NCBI RefSeq assembly: GCF_009391885.1
Contig: NZ_VZII01000009.1
Coordinates: 62,001-126,000, forward strand
Reading direction: 5' to 3'
DNA from: Pseudomonas sp. MN1F
GTDB taxonomy: Bacteria > Pseudomonadota > Gammaproteobacteria > Pseudomonadales > Pseudomonadaceae
Length of the DNA stretch: 64,000 bases
Of the stretch, positions 8,308 through 18,846 are shown one piece after another. Every line of letters starts with the position of its first letter. Position 1 is the stretch's first letter. The position numbers and the translations under genes were made by a program. Under the pieces are notes generated by a model, which was given only the letters and a program-made list of their open reading frames with translations, did not search any database and was not told the DNA's origin.

Positions 8308-9684
8308 TTACACGGTATGCAGATACCAGTTGTACTCGAGGTCGGAGATCGAGTGCTCGAACTCCTCCAGCTCGCTCTCCTTGCACGCGACGAAGATGTC
8401 GATGTACTTCGGATCGATGTACTTGTTGAGGATCTCGCTGTCGTCCAGCTCGCGCAGGGCATCGCGCAGGTTGTTCGGCAGGCTTTGCTCCAGCTGCTCG
8501 TACGAGTTGCCTTCAATTGGCGTGCCTGGCTCGACCTTGTTGGTCAGGCCGTGGTGAACGCCTGCCAGTACGGCAGCCATCATCAGGTACGGGTTGGCGT
8601 CGGCGCCGGCTACGCGGTGCTCGATACGCACGGCATCTGCAGAGCCGGTCGGCACGCGCAGGGCCACGGTACGGTTGTCCAGGCCCCAGCTCGGTGCGTT
8701 CGGCACGTAGAACTGAGCACCGAAGCGGCGGTACGAGTTGACGTTCGGGCAGAGGAACGCCATGGACGCGGGCAGGGTCTCGAGCACACCGCCGATAGCG
8801 TGACGTAGCGCGGCGTTCTGCTCGGGATCCTCGCTGGTGAAGATGTTGTTGCCATCTTTGTCCAGCACGGAAATGTGCACATGCAGGCCGTTGCCAGCCT
8901 GACCCGGGTAGGGCTTGGCCATGAAAGTGGTGTCCATTTCATGGTCGTAGGCGATGTTCTTGATCAACCGCTTGAGCAACACCGCGTAGTCACAGGCCTT
9001 GAGCGGGTCGGCAACGTGGTGCAGGTTGACTTCGAACTGCGCCGGGGCGCTTTCCTTGACGATGGCGTCGGCCGGGATGCCTTGCTCTTTCGCGCCTTCC
9101 AGGATGTCCTGCAGGCAGTCGGCATATTCGTCGAGGTCGTCGATCAGGTACACCTGGGTCGACTGTGGGCGCTTGCCCGAAATTGGCGAGCGTGGCGGCT
9201 GCGGGCGGCCGTTCACGTTCTCCTGGTCGATCAGGTAGAACTCCAGCTCGAACGCGGCGCAGATGGTCAGGCCCATATCGGTGAACTTGCTCACCACCTG
9301 ACGCAGCACTTCGCGCGGGTCGGCGAAGAACGGCTCGCCTTCCAGTTCGTGCATGGTCATCAGCAGCTGCGCGGTCGGGCGCTTTTGCCATGGCTCATTA
9401 CAGAGCGTATCGGGGATTGGATAGCAGATGCGGTCAGCATCGCCGATGTCCAGGCCCAGCCCGGTGCTTTCGACGGTGGAACCGTTGATGTCCAGGGCGA
9501 AGAGGGAGGCAGGCAGGTTGATGCCTTTCTCGTAAACCTTGTGGAGGCTGGTGCGCTCAATGCGCTTGCCACGCACCACACCATTCATATCTGCAATCAG
9601 AAGGTCAACGTAGAGAACCTCAGGATGTTCCTTAAGGAACGCGTTCGCTTCGTTAAGCTGAACGGCACGCGGGGGTACCGACAT
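8308..9684 (-). CDS. spuI: glutamine synthetase family: gamma-glutamylpolyamine synthetase SpuI
   Basis: A 458-residue GlnA-type ligase. It has the N-terminal beta-grasp domain (to ~110) and the catalytic domain with the metal/glutamate motifs AAFELEFYL, FEVNLHH, GNGLHVHIS and the ATP-binding FLCPNVNSYRRF. It lacks the adenylylation-loop character of GlnA-I and matches PuuA/SpuI enzymes that ligate glutamate to putrescine or other polyamines. Divergent from spuB across a 575-bp intergenic region, as a member of the spu cluster. The start ATG 9684 has AAAGGTG upstream. The exact amine is not determinable from sequence. Confidence 0.88.
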   Translation of the reverse strand: MSVPPRAVQLNEANAFLKEHPEVLYVDLLIADMNGVVRGKRIERTSLHKVYEKGINLPASLFALDINGSTVESTGLGLDIGDADRICYPIPDTLCNEPWQKRPTAQLLMTMHELEGEPFFADPREVLRQVVSKFTDMGLTICAAFELEFYLIDQENVNGRPQPPRSPISGKRPQSTQVYLIDDLDEYADCLQDILEGAKEQGIPADAIVKESAPAQFEVNLHHVADPLKACDYAVLLKRLIKNIAYDHEMDTTFMAKPYPGQAGNGLHVHISVLDKDGNNIFTSEDPEQNAALRHAIGGVLETLPASMAFLCPNVNSYRRFGAQFYVPNAPSWGLDNRTVALRVPTGSADAVRIEHRVAGADANPYLMMAAVLAGVHHGLTNKVEPGTPIEGNSYEQLEQSLPNNLRDALRELDDSEILNKYIDPKYIDIFVACKESELEEFEHSISDLEYNWYLHTV

Positions 9685-10259
9685 GATGCAACACCTTTGT
9701 TGTTAAAAATATCAATCAAGGGGGGCTTGCAGGACCAGTCAATCGAAAAGACAAACTGATGTCAAGCCAACCCCATGATGCCTCGAAATGGCACATCGAC
9801 GGCAGATTTGCTGCATATCGGGGGCGTGCCATTATCCGCTATTTCCCTCGCAAAGGGCTATCTCCGACGTGCCGTGTTTTATTTTTTACGGAGGTGTTGT
9901 GTAAAAAAATTAACAAGGCTAAGCTCGGACTCAACCCAGAACACAATAATACGAGGGTCACATGGTCCGCTTGTCGCGACCTGAACGCGCTGCCTGCGCA
10001 GTGCAGTCGGGTATCCCTGCCGTTCCCGCACGCATCAGTCGAGCTGTGGCTTGCATGGCCGCAATAATTGACGCTTTGCGCCTTCGGACCACACCTCGTA
10101 ACGCTTTTTCGTTGCTCTTCTCGTATTCCTGCCCTTTGATTTCACTACGGACACGCTTAATTTCAGTGTATCCACAGTGCGCCTGCGCGTGGGTTTTTGC
10201 TTTAGCAATCTACTCCATCCAGAATCAGGGCGCGGACCACCTTACCTCCTGAGGTATTT
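9685..10259. promoter_or_regulatory. 575-bp divergent intergenic region between spuI and spuB
   Basis: No convincing gene: the small open frames here lack ribosome binding sites and family patterns. The ends are AT-rich next to both starts (AAAAATATCAATC near 9704-9718 before spuI; GTAAAAAAATTAAC near 9901), consistent with divergent promoters. The spuB start is preceded by CCTGAGG. In P. aeruginosa the spuA gene lies at this position; no remnant of it is visible here. I looked for a sigma-54 -24/-12 pair and found none with correct spacing. Confidence 0.55.
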
Positions 10260-11618
10260 ATGAGTAACAACCTCGACCAGCTCACCGATTGGTTGAAAGA
10301 GCACAAGATCACCGAAGTCGAATGCATGATCAGCGACCTGACCGGCATCACCCGCGGCAAGATCTCACCGACCAACAAATTCATCGCCGAAAAAGGCATG
10401 CGCCTGCCCGAGAGCGTACTGCTGCAGACCGTGACCGGCGACTATGTTGACGATGACATCTATTACGACCTGCTCGACCCGGCCGACATCGACATGATCT
10501 GCCGTCCCGATCAGGACGCGGTGTTCCTCGTGCCGTGGGCCATCGAGCCGACTGCCCAGGTGATCCACGACACCTACGACAAGAAGGGCAACCCGGTCGA
10601 ACTGTCGCCGCGCAACGTGCTGAAGAGAGTCCTCAAGCTCTACGCCGACAAGGGCTGGCAGCCGATCGTCGCGCCGGAGATGGAGTTCTACCTGACCAAG
10701 CGCAGTGAAGACCCGGACTTCCCGCTGCAGCCACCGGTCGGCCGCTCTGGCCGCCCGGAAACCGGCCGCCAGTCGTTCTCGATCGAAGCCGCCAACGAAT
10801 TCGACCCGCTGTTTGAAGACGTGTACGACTGGTGCGAACTGCAGCGCCTGGACCTCGATACGCTGATCCACGAAGATGGCACGGCGCAGATGGAAATCAA
10901 CTTCCGTCATGGTGACGCCCTGCACCTGGCCGACCAGATCCTGGTGTTCAAACGCACCATGCGCGAGGCCGCGCTCAAGCACAACGTGGCCGCCACCTTC
11001 ATGGCCAAGCCGATGACCGGCGAGCCGGGCAGCGCCATGCACCTGCACCAGAGCGTGGTCGACGTGACCACCGGCAAGAACATCTTCAGCAACGAAGACG
11101 GCAGCATGAGCGAACTGTTCCTGCACCATATCGGTGGCCTGCAGAAGTTCATCCCCGAAGCGCTGCCGCTGTTCGCCCCCAACGTCAATTCGTTCCGCCG
11201 CTTCCTGCCCGACACCTCGGCGCCGGTGAACGTCGAGTGGGGCGAGGAGAACCGTACCGTCGGCCTGCGCGTACCGGACGCCGGCCCGCAGAACCGCCGC
11301 GTCGAGAACCGCCTGCCGGGCGCCGATGCCAACCCTTACCTGGCCATCGCCGCCAGCCTGCTGTGCGGCTATATCGGCATGGTCGAGGGCATCGAGGCCA
11401 GCGCACCGGTCCAGGGCCGTGGCTACGAGCGCCGCAACCTGCGCCTGCCGCTGACCATCGAGGACGCCCTCGAACGCATGGAAAACAGCCGTGCGCTGGT
11501 GCAGTACCTGGGCAAGAAATTCATTACCGGCTACGTCGCCACCAAGCGCGCCGAGCACGAGAACTTCAAGCGCGTCATCAGCTCCTGGGAACGTGAGTTC
11601 CTGCTGTTCGCTGTCTGA
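10260..11618 (+). CDS. spuB: glutamine synthetase family: gamma-glutamylpolyamine synthetase SpuB
   Basis: A 452-residue second GlnA-type ligase, only moderately similar to its divergent neighbour. Catalytic motifs: APEMEFYL, MEINFRHGD, GSAMHLHQSV, FAPNVNSFRRFLP and the ATP-side ENRTVGLRVP. Such enzymes start polyamine breakdown by the gamma-glutamyl route. It is the first gene of the polyamine operon and is followed 46 bp later by the aminotransferase spuC. Having two paralogous ligases facing away from one shared regulatory region suggests different amine ranges under common control. Confidence 0.9.
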   Translation: MSNNLDQLTDWLKEHKITEVECMISDLTGITRGKISPTNKFIAEKGMRLPESVLLQTVTGDYVDDDIYYDLLDPADIDMICRPDQDAVFLVPWAIEPTAQVIHDTYDKKGNPVELSPRNVLKRVLKLYADKGWQPIVAPEMEFYLTKRSEDPDFPLQPPVGRSGRPETGRQSFSIEAANEFDPLFEDVYDWCELQRLDLDTLIHEDGTAQMEINFRHGDALHLADQILVFKRTMREAALKHNVAATFMAKPMTGEPGSAMHLHQSVVDVTTGKNIFSNEDGSMSELFLHHIGGLQKFIPEALPLFAPNVNSFRRFLPDTSAPVNVEWGEENRTVGLRVPDAGPQNRRVENRLPGADANPYLAIAASLLCGYIGMVEGIEASAPVQGRGYERRNLRLPLTIEDALERMENSRALVQYLGKKFITGYVATKRAEHENFKRVISSWEREFLLFAV

Positions 11619-11664
11619 TCAACCCTGAGGCCGCGGGTGCGGCCGCCGGAAAATGGAGAGGCAC

Positions 11665-13026
11665 ATGAGCGTCAACAACCCGCAAACCCGTGAATGGCAA
11701 ACCCTGAGCGGCGAGCACCACCTTGCACCTTTCTCTGACTACAAGCAGTTGAAGGAGAAGGGGCCGCGCATCATTACCAAGGCGCAGGGTGTGCATTTGT
11801 GGGACAGCGAGGGGCACAAGATCCTCGATGGCATGGCCGGCCTGTGGTGCGTGGCGGTCGGCTATGGCCGTGAAGAACTGGTGCAGGCGGCAGAAAAGCA
11901 GATGCGTGAGCTGCCGTACTACAACCTGTTCTTCCAGACCGCTCACCCGCCAGCCCTGGAGCTGGCCAAGGCGATCACCGACGTGGCGCCGGAAGGCATG
12001 ACCCATGTGTTCTTCACCGGCTCCGGCTCCGAAGGCAACGACACCGTGCTGCGCATGGTCCGCCACTACTGGGCGCTGAAAGGCAAGCCACAGAAGCAGA
12101 CCATCATTGGCCGCATCAACGGCTACCACGGCTCCACCTTCGCGGGTGCGTGCCTGGGCGGCATGAGCGGTATGCACGAGCAGGGCGGCCTGCCGATCCC
12201 GGGCATCGTGCACATTCCTCAGCCGTACTGGTTCGGTGAGGGCGGCGACATGAGCCCCGACGATTTCGGCGTGTGGGCTGCCGAGCAGCTTGAGAAAAAG
12301 ATTCTGGAGGTGGGCGAAGACAACGTCGCCGCCTACATCGCCGAGCCGATCCAGGGCGCCGGCGGGGTAATCATTCCGCCAGAAACCTACTGGCCGAAGG
12401 TCAAGGAGATCCTGGCCAAGTACGACATCCTGTTCGTCGCCGACGAAGTGATCTGCGGTTTCGGCCGCACCGGCGAGTGGTTCGGCTCCGACTACTACGA
12501 CCTCAAGCCCGACCTGATGACCATCGCCAAGGGCCTTACTTCCGGTTACATCCCCATGGGCGGCGTAATCGTGCGTGACAAGGTGGCCAAGGTGATCAGT
12601 GAAGGGGGTGACTTCAACCACGGCTTCACCTATTCCGGCCACCCGGTGGCGGCTGCGGTGGGCCTGGAAAACCTGCGCATCCTGCGCGACGAGAACATCG
12701 TCGAGAAGGCGCGTACGGAAGCGGCACCGTATTTGCAAAAGCGTTTGCGTGAGCTGCAAGACCACCCGCTGGTTGGCGAGGTACGCGGCCTGGGCATGCT
12801 CGGCGCGATCGAGCTGGTCAAGGACAAGGCGACCCGCAGCCGTTATGAGGGCAAGGGCGTCGGCATGGTCTGCCGAAACTTCTGCTTCGAGAACGGCCTG
12901 ATCATGCGTGCGGTCGGCGACACGATGATCATCGCTCCGCCGCTGGTGATCAGCCATCAAGAGATCGACGAGTTGGTGGAAAAGGCGCGCAAATGCCTCG
13001 ATTTGACGTTGGAAGCGATTCGATAA
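11665..13026 (+). CDS. spuC: polyamine:pyruvate aminotransferase SpuC
   Basis: A 453-residue class III PLP aminotransferase that moves the amino group of putrescine or other polyamines to pyruvate. Motifs: FTGSGSEGND phosphate-binding loop, GRINGYHGSTFAG, the VADEVICGFGRTG aspartate, and the catalytic lysine in TIAKGLTSGYIPMGG; GFTYSGHPVAAAV is also diagnostic. I chose ATG 11665 because TGGAGAGG precedes it and the protein then begins MSVNNPQTREWQTLS like PAO1 SpuC; ATG 11653 is too early. A 10-bp-arm dyad separates it from spuD. Confidence 0.95.
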   Translation: MSVNNPQTREWQTLSGEHHLAPFSDYKQLKEKGPRIITKAQGVHLWDSEGHKILDGMAGLWCVAVGYGREELVQAAEKQMRELPYYNLFFQTAHPPALELAKAITDVAPEGMTHVFFTGSGSEGNDTVLRMVRHYWALKGKPQKQTIIGRINGYHGSTFAGACLGGMSGMHEQGGLPIPGIVHIPQPYWFGEGGDMSPDDFGVWAAEQLEKKILEVGEDNVAAYIAEPIQGAGGVIIPPETYWPKVKEILAKYDILFVADEVICGFGRTGEWFGSDYYDLKPDLMTIAKGLTSGYIPMGGVIVRDKVAKVISEGGDFNHGFTYSGHPVAAAVGLENLRILRDENIVEKARTEAAPYLQKRLRELQDHPLVGEVRGLGMLGAIELVKDKATRSRYEGKGVGMVCRNFCFENGLIMRAVGDTMIIAPPLVISHQEIDELVEKARKCLDLTLEAIR

Positions 13027-13059
13027 GCGTTTGCTAGGCTAGCGATGTGACATTAAGTC

Positions 13060-13099
13060 GTTACAAGGCCCTGCTTTCCTTGATACAGAGCCTTGTAAC
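13060..13099. promoter_or_regulatory. inverted repeat between spuC and spuD
   Basis: Perfect 10-bp arms GTTACAAGGC (13060-13069) and GCCTTGTAAC (13090-13099) with a 20-base spacer, in the 169-bp gap. No T-run follows. It could be an operator before a separate spuD promoter, or an RNA hairpin that sets the expression ratio of the binding protein. Confidence 0.5.
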
Positions 13100-13195
13100 T
13101 TGCCAGACTAGCGGTTGTTTCAGTCGCCGCGCGCTCTGCACCGTGGGTTCTGGCTGCTGGACAGTTGCTAACATAAAAATTCTGGAGCACTACGC

Positions 13196-14293
13196 ATGAA
13201 TAAAATGGGCAAAACGTTGCTGGCCGCCGCCCTGATGGGTGGCATGGCTACCGCTGTTCACGCTGACGATACCGTGTTGAACGTCTACAACTGGTCGGAC
13301 TACATCGCTCCGGACACCATCGCCAAGTTCGAGAAGCAGACCGGTATCAAGGTCAAGTACGACGTGTTCGACAGCAACGAAACCCTGGAGGCCAAACTGC
13401 TGGCCGGCAAGTCGGGCTACGACATCGTCGTGCCGTCGAACAACTTCCTGGCCAAGCAGATCAAGGCCGGCGTCTACGAGGAACTGGACCGCTCCAAGCT
13501 GCCTAACTGGAAGAACCTCGACAAGGACCTGCTCAAGGCCGTTGGCGACGCCAGCGACAAGGACAACAAGCACGCCTTCCCGTACATGTGGGGTTCGATC
13601 GGCATCGGCTACAACCCGGAGAAGGTCAAGGCCGCACTGGGCGTCGATCACATCGACTCGTGGGATGTCGTGTTCAAGCCTGAGAACATCGCCAAGCTCA
13701 AGAGCTGCGGCGTGAGCTTCCTGGACGCCCCGACCGAAATGCTCCCGGCCGCGCTGCACTATCTGGGCAAGCCGACCAACAGCACCAGCAAGGAAGACCT
13801 GAAGGCCGCCGAAGACCTGTTCCTCAAGGTCCGTCCTTCGATCACCTATTTCCACTCGTCCAAGTACATCGGCGACCTGGCCAACGGCAACATCTGCGTA
13901 GCCGTCGGTTACTCGGGTGACGTCGAGCAGGCCAAGGCCCGCGCCCACGAAGCTGGCGACAAGGTCAAAGTGGACTACATCATTCCGAAAGAAGGTGCCG
14001 GTACCTTCTACGACATGGTCGCCATCCCTAAAGATGCCGAGCACAAGGACGCAGCCTACAAGTTCATGGACTTCCTGATGCAGCCGGAAGTCATGGCTGA
14101 AATCACCAACGCCGTGCGCTTCCCGAACGGCAACGAGGCCGCTACACCGTTGGTCGACAAGGCCATCACCAGCGACCCAAGCATCTATCCGCCAGCTGAA
14201 GTGAAGAAAGAGCTGTATGCCATCGCTGCACCGGATGCCAAGGTCCAGCGTGACATCACCCGTAGCTGGACCAAGATCAAATCGGGCAAATAA
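13196..14293 (+). CDS. spuD: polyamine ABC transporter periplasmic binding protein SpuD
   Basis: A 365-residue solute-binding protein of the PotF/PotD family with a Sec signal peptide (cleavage after AVHA, ~24). The mature protein begins [14 protein letters not shown], and tryptophan/acidic residues typical of polyamine sites follow ([30 protein letters not shown]). It delivers putrescine (and in P. aeruginosa also spermidine) to the SpuFGH permease. RBS TGGAGCAC precedes ATG 13196. It is one of two tandem paralogous binding proteins. A GC hairpin after its stop may protect the transcript and raise its level over the membrane components. Confidence 0.93.
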   Translation: MNKMGKTLLAAALMGGMATAVHADDTVLNVYNWSDYIAPDTIAKFEKQTGIKVKYDVFDSNETLEAKLLAGKSGYDIVVPSNNFLAKQIKAGVYEELDRSKLPNWKNLDKDLLKAVGDASDKDNKHAFPYMWGSIGIGYNPEKVKAALGVDHIDSWDVVFKPENIAKLKSCGVSFLDAPTEMLPAALHYLGKPTNSTSKEDLKAAEDLFLKVRPSITYFHSSKYIGDLANGNICVAVGYSGDVEQAKARAHEAGDKVKVDYIIPKEGAGTFYDMVAIPKDAEHKDAAYKFMDFLMQPEVMAEITNAVRFPNGNEAATPLVDKAITSDPSIYPPAEVKKELYAIAAPDAKVQRDITRSWTKIKSGK

Positions 14294-14311
14294 CCCCGAT
14301 GCGTGACCTCT

Positions 14312-14331
14312 GGGCCGGGGTTTCCCGGCCC
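14312..14331 (+). promoter_or_regulatory. intercistronic hairpin after spuD
   Basis: Perfect 8-bp stem GGGCCGGG / CCCGGCCC with loop GTTT, 19 bases after the spuD stop and not followed by a T-run. Position and structure fit an mRNA-stabilising or partial-termination element between an abundant binding protein and the downstream transporter genes. Confidence 0.5.
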
Positions 14332-14356
14332 GGAGCCAGTGAATGGCAATTGATGA

Positions 14357-15562
<1,206 letters not shown>

Positions 15563-15633
15563 TTATCCAGACCCGCTGCGGTACCTGAAACTCAGGCCGC
15601 GCGGGCACAAAAATCTTGTTGGGAGTTTCACTC

Positions 15634-16776
15634 ATGGCAGTTGCCTCCGGTGCCTATAAAAAAGCCCTCGAGGGTGGCCAGCAACCCAAGCAGGTGCTGG
15701 TCAAGATCGACCGGGTTACAAAAAAGTTCGACGAAACGGTCGCCGTGGACGATGTGTCCCTGGAAATCCGCAAAGGCGAGATTTTCGCCCTGCTGGGTGG
15801 CTCCGGTTCCGGCAAATCGACCTTGCTGCGTATGCTGGCCGGCTTCGAACGCCCGACTGAGGGTCGGATTTTCCTCGATGGCGTCGACATCACCGATATG
15901 CCGCCGTACGAGCGGCCGATCAACATGATGTTCCAGTCCTATGCGCTGTTCCCGCACATGAGCGTGGCGCAGAACATCGCCTTCGGCCTGCAGCAGGACA
16001 AGATGCCCAAGGCCGAGATCGACGCCCGTGTGGCCGAGATGCTCAAGCTGGTACACATGACCCAGTATGCCAAGCGCAAGCCACACCAGCTCTCCGGTGG
16101 CCAGCGCCAGCGGGTGGCCCTGGCCCGTTCCCTGGCCAAGCGCCCCAAGCTGCTGCTGCTCGACGAGCCGATGGGCGCGCTGGACAAGAAACTGCGATCG
16201 CAGATGCAGCTGGAACTGGTGGAAATCATCGAGCGCGTGGGCGTGACCTGCGTGATGGTGACCCACGACCAGGAAGAGGCCATGACCATGGCCCAGCGCA
16301 TCGCCATCATGCACCTGGGCTGGATCGCCCAGATCGGTTCGCCGGTGGATATCTACGAGACCCCGACCAGCCGCCTGGTGTGCGAATTCATCGGTAACGT
16401 CAACCTGTTCGACGGTGAAGTGGTCGACGACGCCGAAGGCCACGCGATCATTGCCAGCCCGGAGCTGGAGCGCAAGATCTACGTCGGCCACGGCATCACC
16501 ACCTCGGTGGAAGACAAGCACATCACCTACGCCCTGCGCCCGGAAAAGATGCTGGTCACCTCCCAGCAACCGACCTGCGAGCACAACTGGTCGCGCGGCA
16601 AGGTCCACGACATCGCCTACCTGGGCGGCCACTCGGTGTTCTACGTCGAGCTGCCAAGCGGCAAGATCGTCCAGTCGTTCGTCGCCAACACCGAGCGCCA
16701 GGGCGCCCGCCCGACCTGGGGCGATGAAGTGTACGTGTGGTGGGAAGACGACAGCGGCGTGGTACTGCGGTCATGA
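15634..16776 (+). CDS. spuF: polyamine ABC transporter ATP-binding protein SpuF
   Basis: A 380-residue PotA/PotG-type ATPase: Walker A GGSGSGKST (~60), Q-loop [14 protein letters not shown], signature LSGGQRQR, Walker B LLLLDEPMGALD, H-switch [10 protein letters not shown], and a C-terminal TOBE region (from ~280). ATG 15634 has GGGAG 10 bases upstream; the in-frame TTG at 15616 lacks one. The stop overlaps the next start (ATGA), showing translational coupling with spuG. Energises polyamine import with SpuG/SpuH. Confidence 0.95.
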   Translation: MAVASGAYKKALEGGQQPKQVLVKIDRVTKKFDETVAVDDVSLEIRKGEIFALLGGSGSGKSTLLRMLAGFERPTEGRIFLDGVDITDMPPYERPINMMFQSYALFPHMSVAQNIAFGLQQDKMPKAEIDARVAEMLKLVHMTQYAKRKPHQLSGGQRQRVALARSLAKRPKLLLLDEPMGALDKKLRSQMQLELVEIIERVGVTCVMVTHDQEEAMTMAQRIAIMHLGWIAQIGSPVDIYETPTSRLVCEFIGNVNLFDGEVVDDAEGHAIIASPELERKIYVGHGITTSVEDKHITYALRPEKMLVTSQQPTCEHNWSRGKVHDIAYLGGHSVFYVELPSGKIVQSFVANTERQGARPTWGDEVYVWWEDDSGVVLRS

Positions 16777-17693
16777 AACCTCGCAAGCTCAAGCGAGCCT
16801 TCCAGCGCCTTATCCCGGAGGGACGGCACCTGGTGATCGGCGTGCCGTTCATCTGGCTGTTCCTGTTCTTCATGCTGCCGTTCTTCATCGTGTTGAAGAT
16901 CAGCTTCGCCGAAGCCGACGTGGCGATCCCGCCGTACACCGAGATCTATACCTACGTCGAAGACAAAGTCCAGTTGGTGCTCAACCTGGCCAACTACGGC
17001 CTGCTGACCGAGGATGAGCTGTACATCTCGGCCTACCTGGGCTCGTTGAAGATGGCCTTCTTCAGCACCTTGCTGTGCCTGCTGATTGGCTACCCGATGG
17101 CCTACGCCATCGCCAACGCCAAAAAGGAGACGCAGACGGTCCTGCTGCTGCTGATCATGATGCCGACCTGGACCGCGATCCTGATCCGCGTCTATGCCTG
17201 GATGGGCATCCTCAGCAACAACGGGCTGCTCAACGGCTTCCTGCTGTGGACCGGCTTGATCGATCAGCCATTGCAGATCCTCAACACCAACCTGGCGGTG
17301 TATATCGGCGTGGTCTATTCGTACCTGCCGTTCATGATCCTGCCGCTGTTCGCTAACCTGGTGAAGCACGACCAGAGCCTGCTTGAAGCCGCTTCGGACC
17401 TGGGTTCGAGCACCTTCAACAGCTTCTGGAAGATCACCGTGCCGCTGTCGAAGAACGGCATCATCGCCGGCTGCATGCTGGTGTTCATCCCGGTGGTGGG
17501 CGAGTTCGTCATTCCTGAACTGCTCGGCGGCCCGGAAACCCTGATGATCGGTAAAGTGCTGTGGCAGGAATTCTTCAACAACCGTGACTGGCCGGTGGCA
17601 TCCGCCCTGGCGGTGGTGATGCTGGCGATCCTGATCGTGCCGATCCTGCTGTTCAACCGCAGCCAGGCCAAAGAAATGGAGGGCAGAGCATGA
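16773..17693 (+). CDS. spuG: polyamine ABC transporter permease SpuG
   Basis: A 306-residue inner-membrane permease of the PotB/PotH type: a first transmembrane helix near 22-45 (FIWLFLFFMLPFFIVLKI), further helices, and the EAA loop (LLEAASDLGSSTFNSFWKITVPLS) that docks on the ATPase. ATG 16773 overlaps the spuF stop; earlier in-frame starts would run deep into spuF. Its own stop overlaps spuH (ATGA). Confidence 0.93.
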   Translation: MKPRKLKRAFQRLIPEGRHLVIGVPFIWLFLFFMLPFFIVLKISFAEADVAIPPYTEIYTYVEDKVQLVLNLANYGLLTEDELYISAYLGSLKMAFFSTLLCLLIGYPMAYAIANAKKETQTVLLLLIMMPTWTAILIRVYAWMGILSNNGLLNGFLLWTGLIDQPLQILNTNLAVYIGVVYSYLPFMILPLFANLVKHDQSLLEAASDLGSSTFNSFWKITVPLSKNGIIAGCMLVFIPVVGEFVIPELLGGPETLMIGKVLWQEFFNNRDWPVASALAVVMLAILIVPILLFNRSQAKEMEGRA

Positions 17694-18583
17694 AGCGTTT
17701 CAGTTTCTCCAAGCTGATGCTGGTGCTCGGCTTGCTGTTCATCTACCTGCCGATGCTGATCCTGGTGATCTACTCGTTCAACGCCTCCAAGCTGGTAACG
17801 GTATGGGGCGGCTGGTCGGTGAAGTGGTATGTCGGCCTGCTCGACAACACCCAGCTGATGGGGTCGGTGATGCGCTCGCTGGAAATCGCCTGCTACACGG
17901 CGGTGGCCGCAGTGGCACTGGGTACCCTGGCGGCCTTCGTGCTGACCCGGGTCACCCGCTTCAAGGGCCGCACGCTGTTCGGCGGCCTGGTCACTGCACC
18001 GCTGGTCATGCCTGAGGTGATCACCGGTCTGTCGCTGTTGCTGCTGTTCGTGGCCATGGCGCAGATGATCGGCTGGCCGCAGGAGCGCGGCATCGTCACC
18101 ATCTGGATCGCCCACACCACGTTCTGTGCGGCGTATGTGGCGGTAGTGGTGTCGGCACGCCTGCGTGAGCTGGACCTGTCGATCGAGGAAGCGGCGATGG
18201 ACCTGGGTGCCAAGCCGTGGAAGGTGTTCTTCCTGATTACCATCCCGATGATCGCACCGTCGCTGGCGGCGGGCGGCATGATGTCGTTCGCCCTGTCGCT
18301 GGACGACCTGGTGCTGGCGAGCTTCGTGTCCGGCCCCGGCTCGACCACCCTGCCGATGGAAGTGTTCTCGGCTGTGCGCCTGGGCGTGAAGCCTGAGATC
18401 AACGCCGTGGCCAGCCTGATTCTGCTGTCGGTGTCGCTGGTGACCTTCTTTGTCTGGTTCTTCAGCCGCCGCGCCGAAGAGCATCGTCGCAAGGCGATCC
18501 AGCAGGCGATCGAAGAGGGTGCGGCGGCAAATGCCTCGCAGCCACAGGTCAAGCGCCCGACTCAAGTGGCCGCTTCGGCCTGA
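17690..18583 (+). CDS. spuH: polyamine ABC transporter permease SpuH
   Basis: A 297-residue PotC/PotI-type permease: N-terminal helix LMLVLGLLFIYLPMLILVIY, several more helices, and the EAA loop EEAAMDLGAKPWKVFFLITIPM. It has a hydrophilic C-terminal tail (EEHRRKAIQQAIEEG...). Last gene of the spu operon; followed by a REP doublet rather than a T-rich terminator. Confidence 0.93.
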   Translation: MKRFSFSKLMLVLGLLFIYLPMLILVIYSFNASKLVTVWGGWSVKWYVGLLDNTQLMGSVMRSLEIACYTAVAAVALGTLAAFVLTRVTRFKGRTLFGGLVTAPLVMPEVITGLSLLLLFVAMAQMIGWPQERGIVTIWIAHTTFCAAYVAVVVSARLRELDLSIEEAAMDLGAKPWKVFFLITIPMIAPSLAAGGMMSFALSLDDLVLASFVSGPGSTTLPMEVFSAVRLGVKPEINAVASLILLSVSLVTFFVWFFSRRAEEHRRKAIQQAIEEGAAANASQPQVKRPTQVAASA

Positions 18584-18591
18584 TCCGGCCC

Positions 18592-18675
18592 TTTCGCGGG
18601 TGAACCCGTTCCCACAGGTACTGCGCAAGCTTTGAAGGCTGCGCATGACCCTGTGGGAGCGGGTTCACCCGCGAA
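18592..18675. repeat. REP doublet (two inverted REP elements)
   Basis: 18592-18618 and 18649-18675 are near-perfect inverted copies (TTCGCGGGTGAACCCG...CCCACAGG versus its reverse complement). Each contains its own GCGGGT/ACCCG palindrome, the layout of paired Pseudomonas REP (REPIN-like) elements. It lies downstream of spuH and directly beside a RAYT remnant. Confidence 0.85.
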
Positions 18676-18690
18676 TGCTCCAGCACATAT

Positions 18691-18795
18691 TCACAGCCAG
18701 ACCGCATCCCAGTGAGGGTAGTCCCTTACACTTTTGACCAGTCCAGCCCGCAATGGGTTGGCAACGATATGCCTGGCGACATGCTGTGCTGCAGT
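18691..18795 (-). pseudogene. C-terminal remnant of REP-associated tyrosine transposase (RAYT)
   Basis: The minus strand encodes about 34 residues ending HIVANPLRAGLVKSVRDY then PHWDAVWL before a stop. This is the conserved C-terminal tail of RAYT (Y1_Tnp-type) transposases, which mobilise REP sequences. The catalytic HUH/Tyr part is missing: upstream in the frame the sequence turns into unrelated residues. The fragment sits between the REP doublet and a third, inverted REP half-copy at 18847-18863, as expected for a decayed RAYT locus. Confidence 0.7.
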
Positions 18796-18846
18796 CACCC
18801 TGCAATTGTTGGTTTCTAGATATGGCAGTGACTTACATGTGGTTGT

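Noticed and set aside
9685-10259. sigma-54 promoter for spuI or spuB
   Set aside because: TGGCAC and TTTGC elements near 9789-9811 are 20 bases apart rather than the required 10-base spacing.
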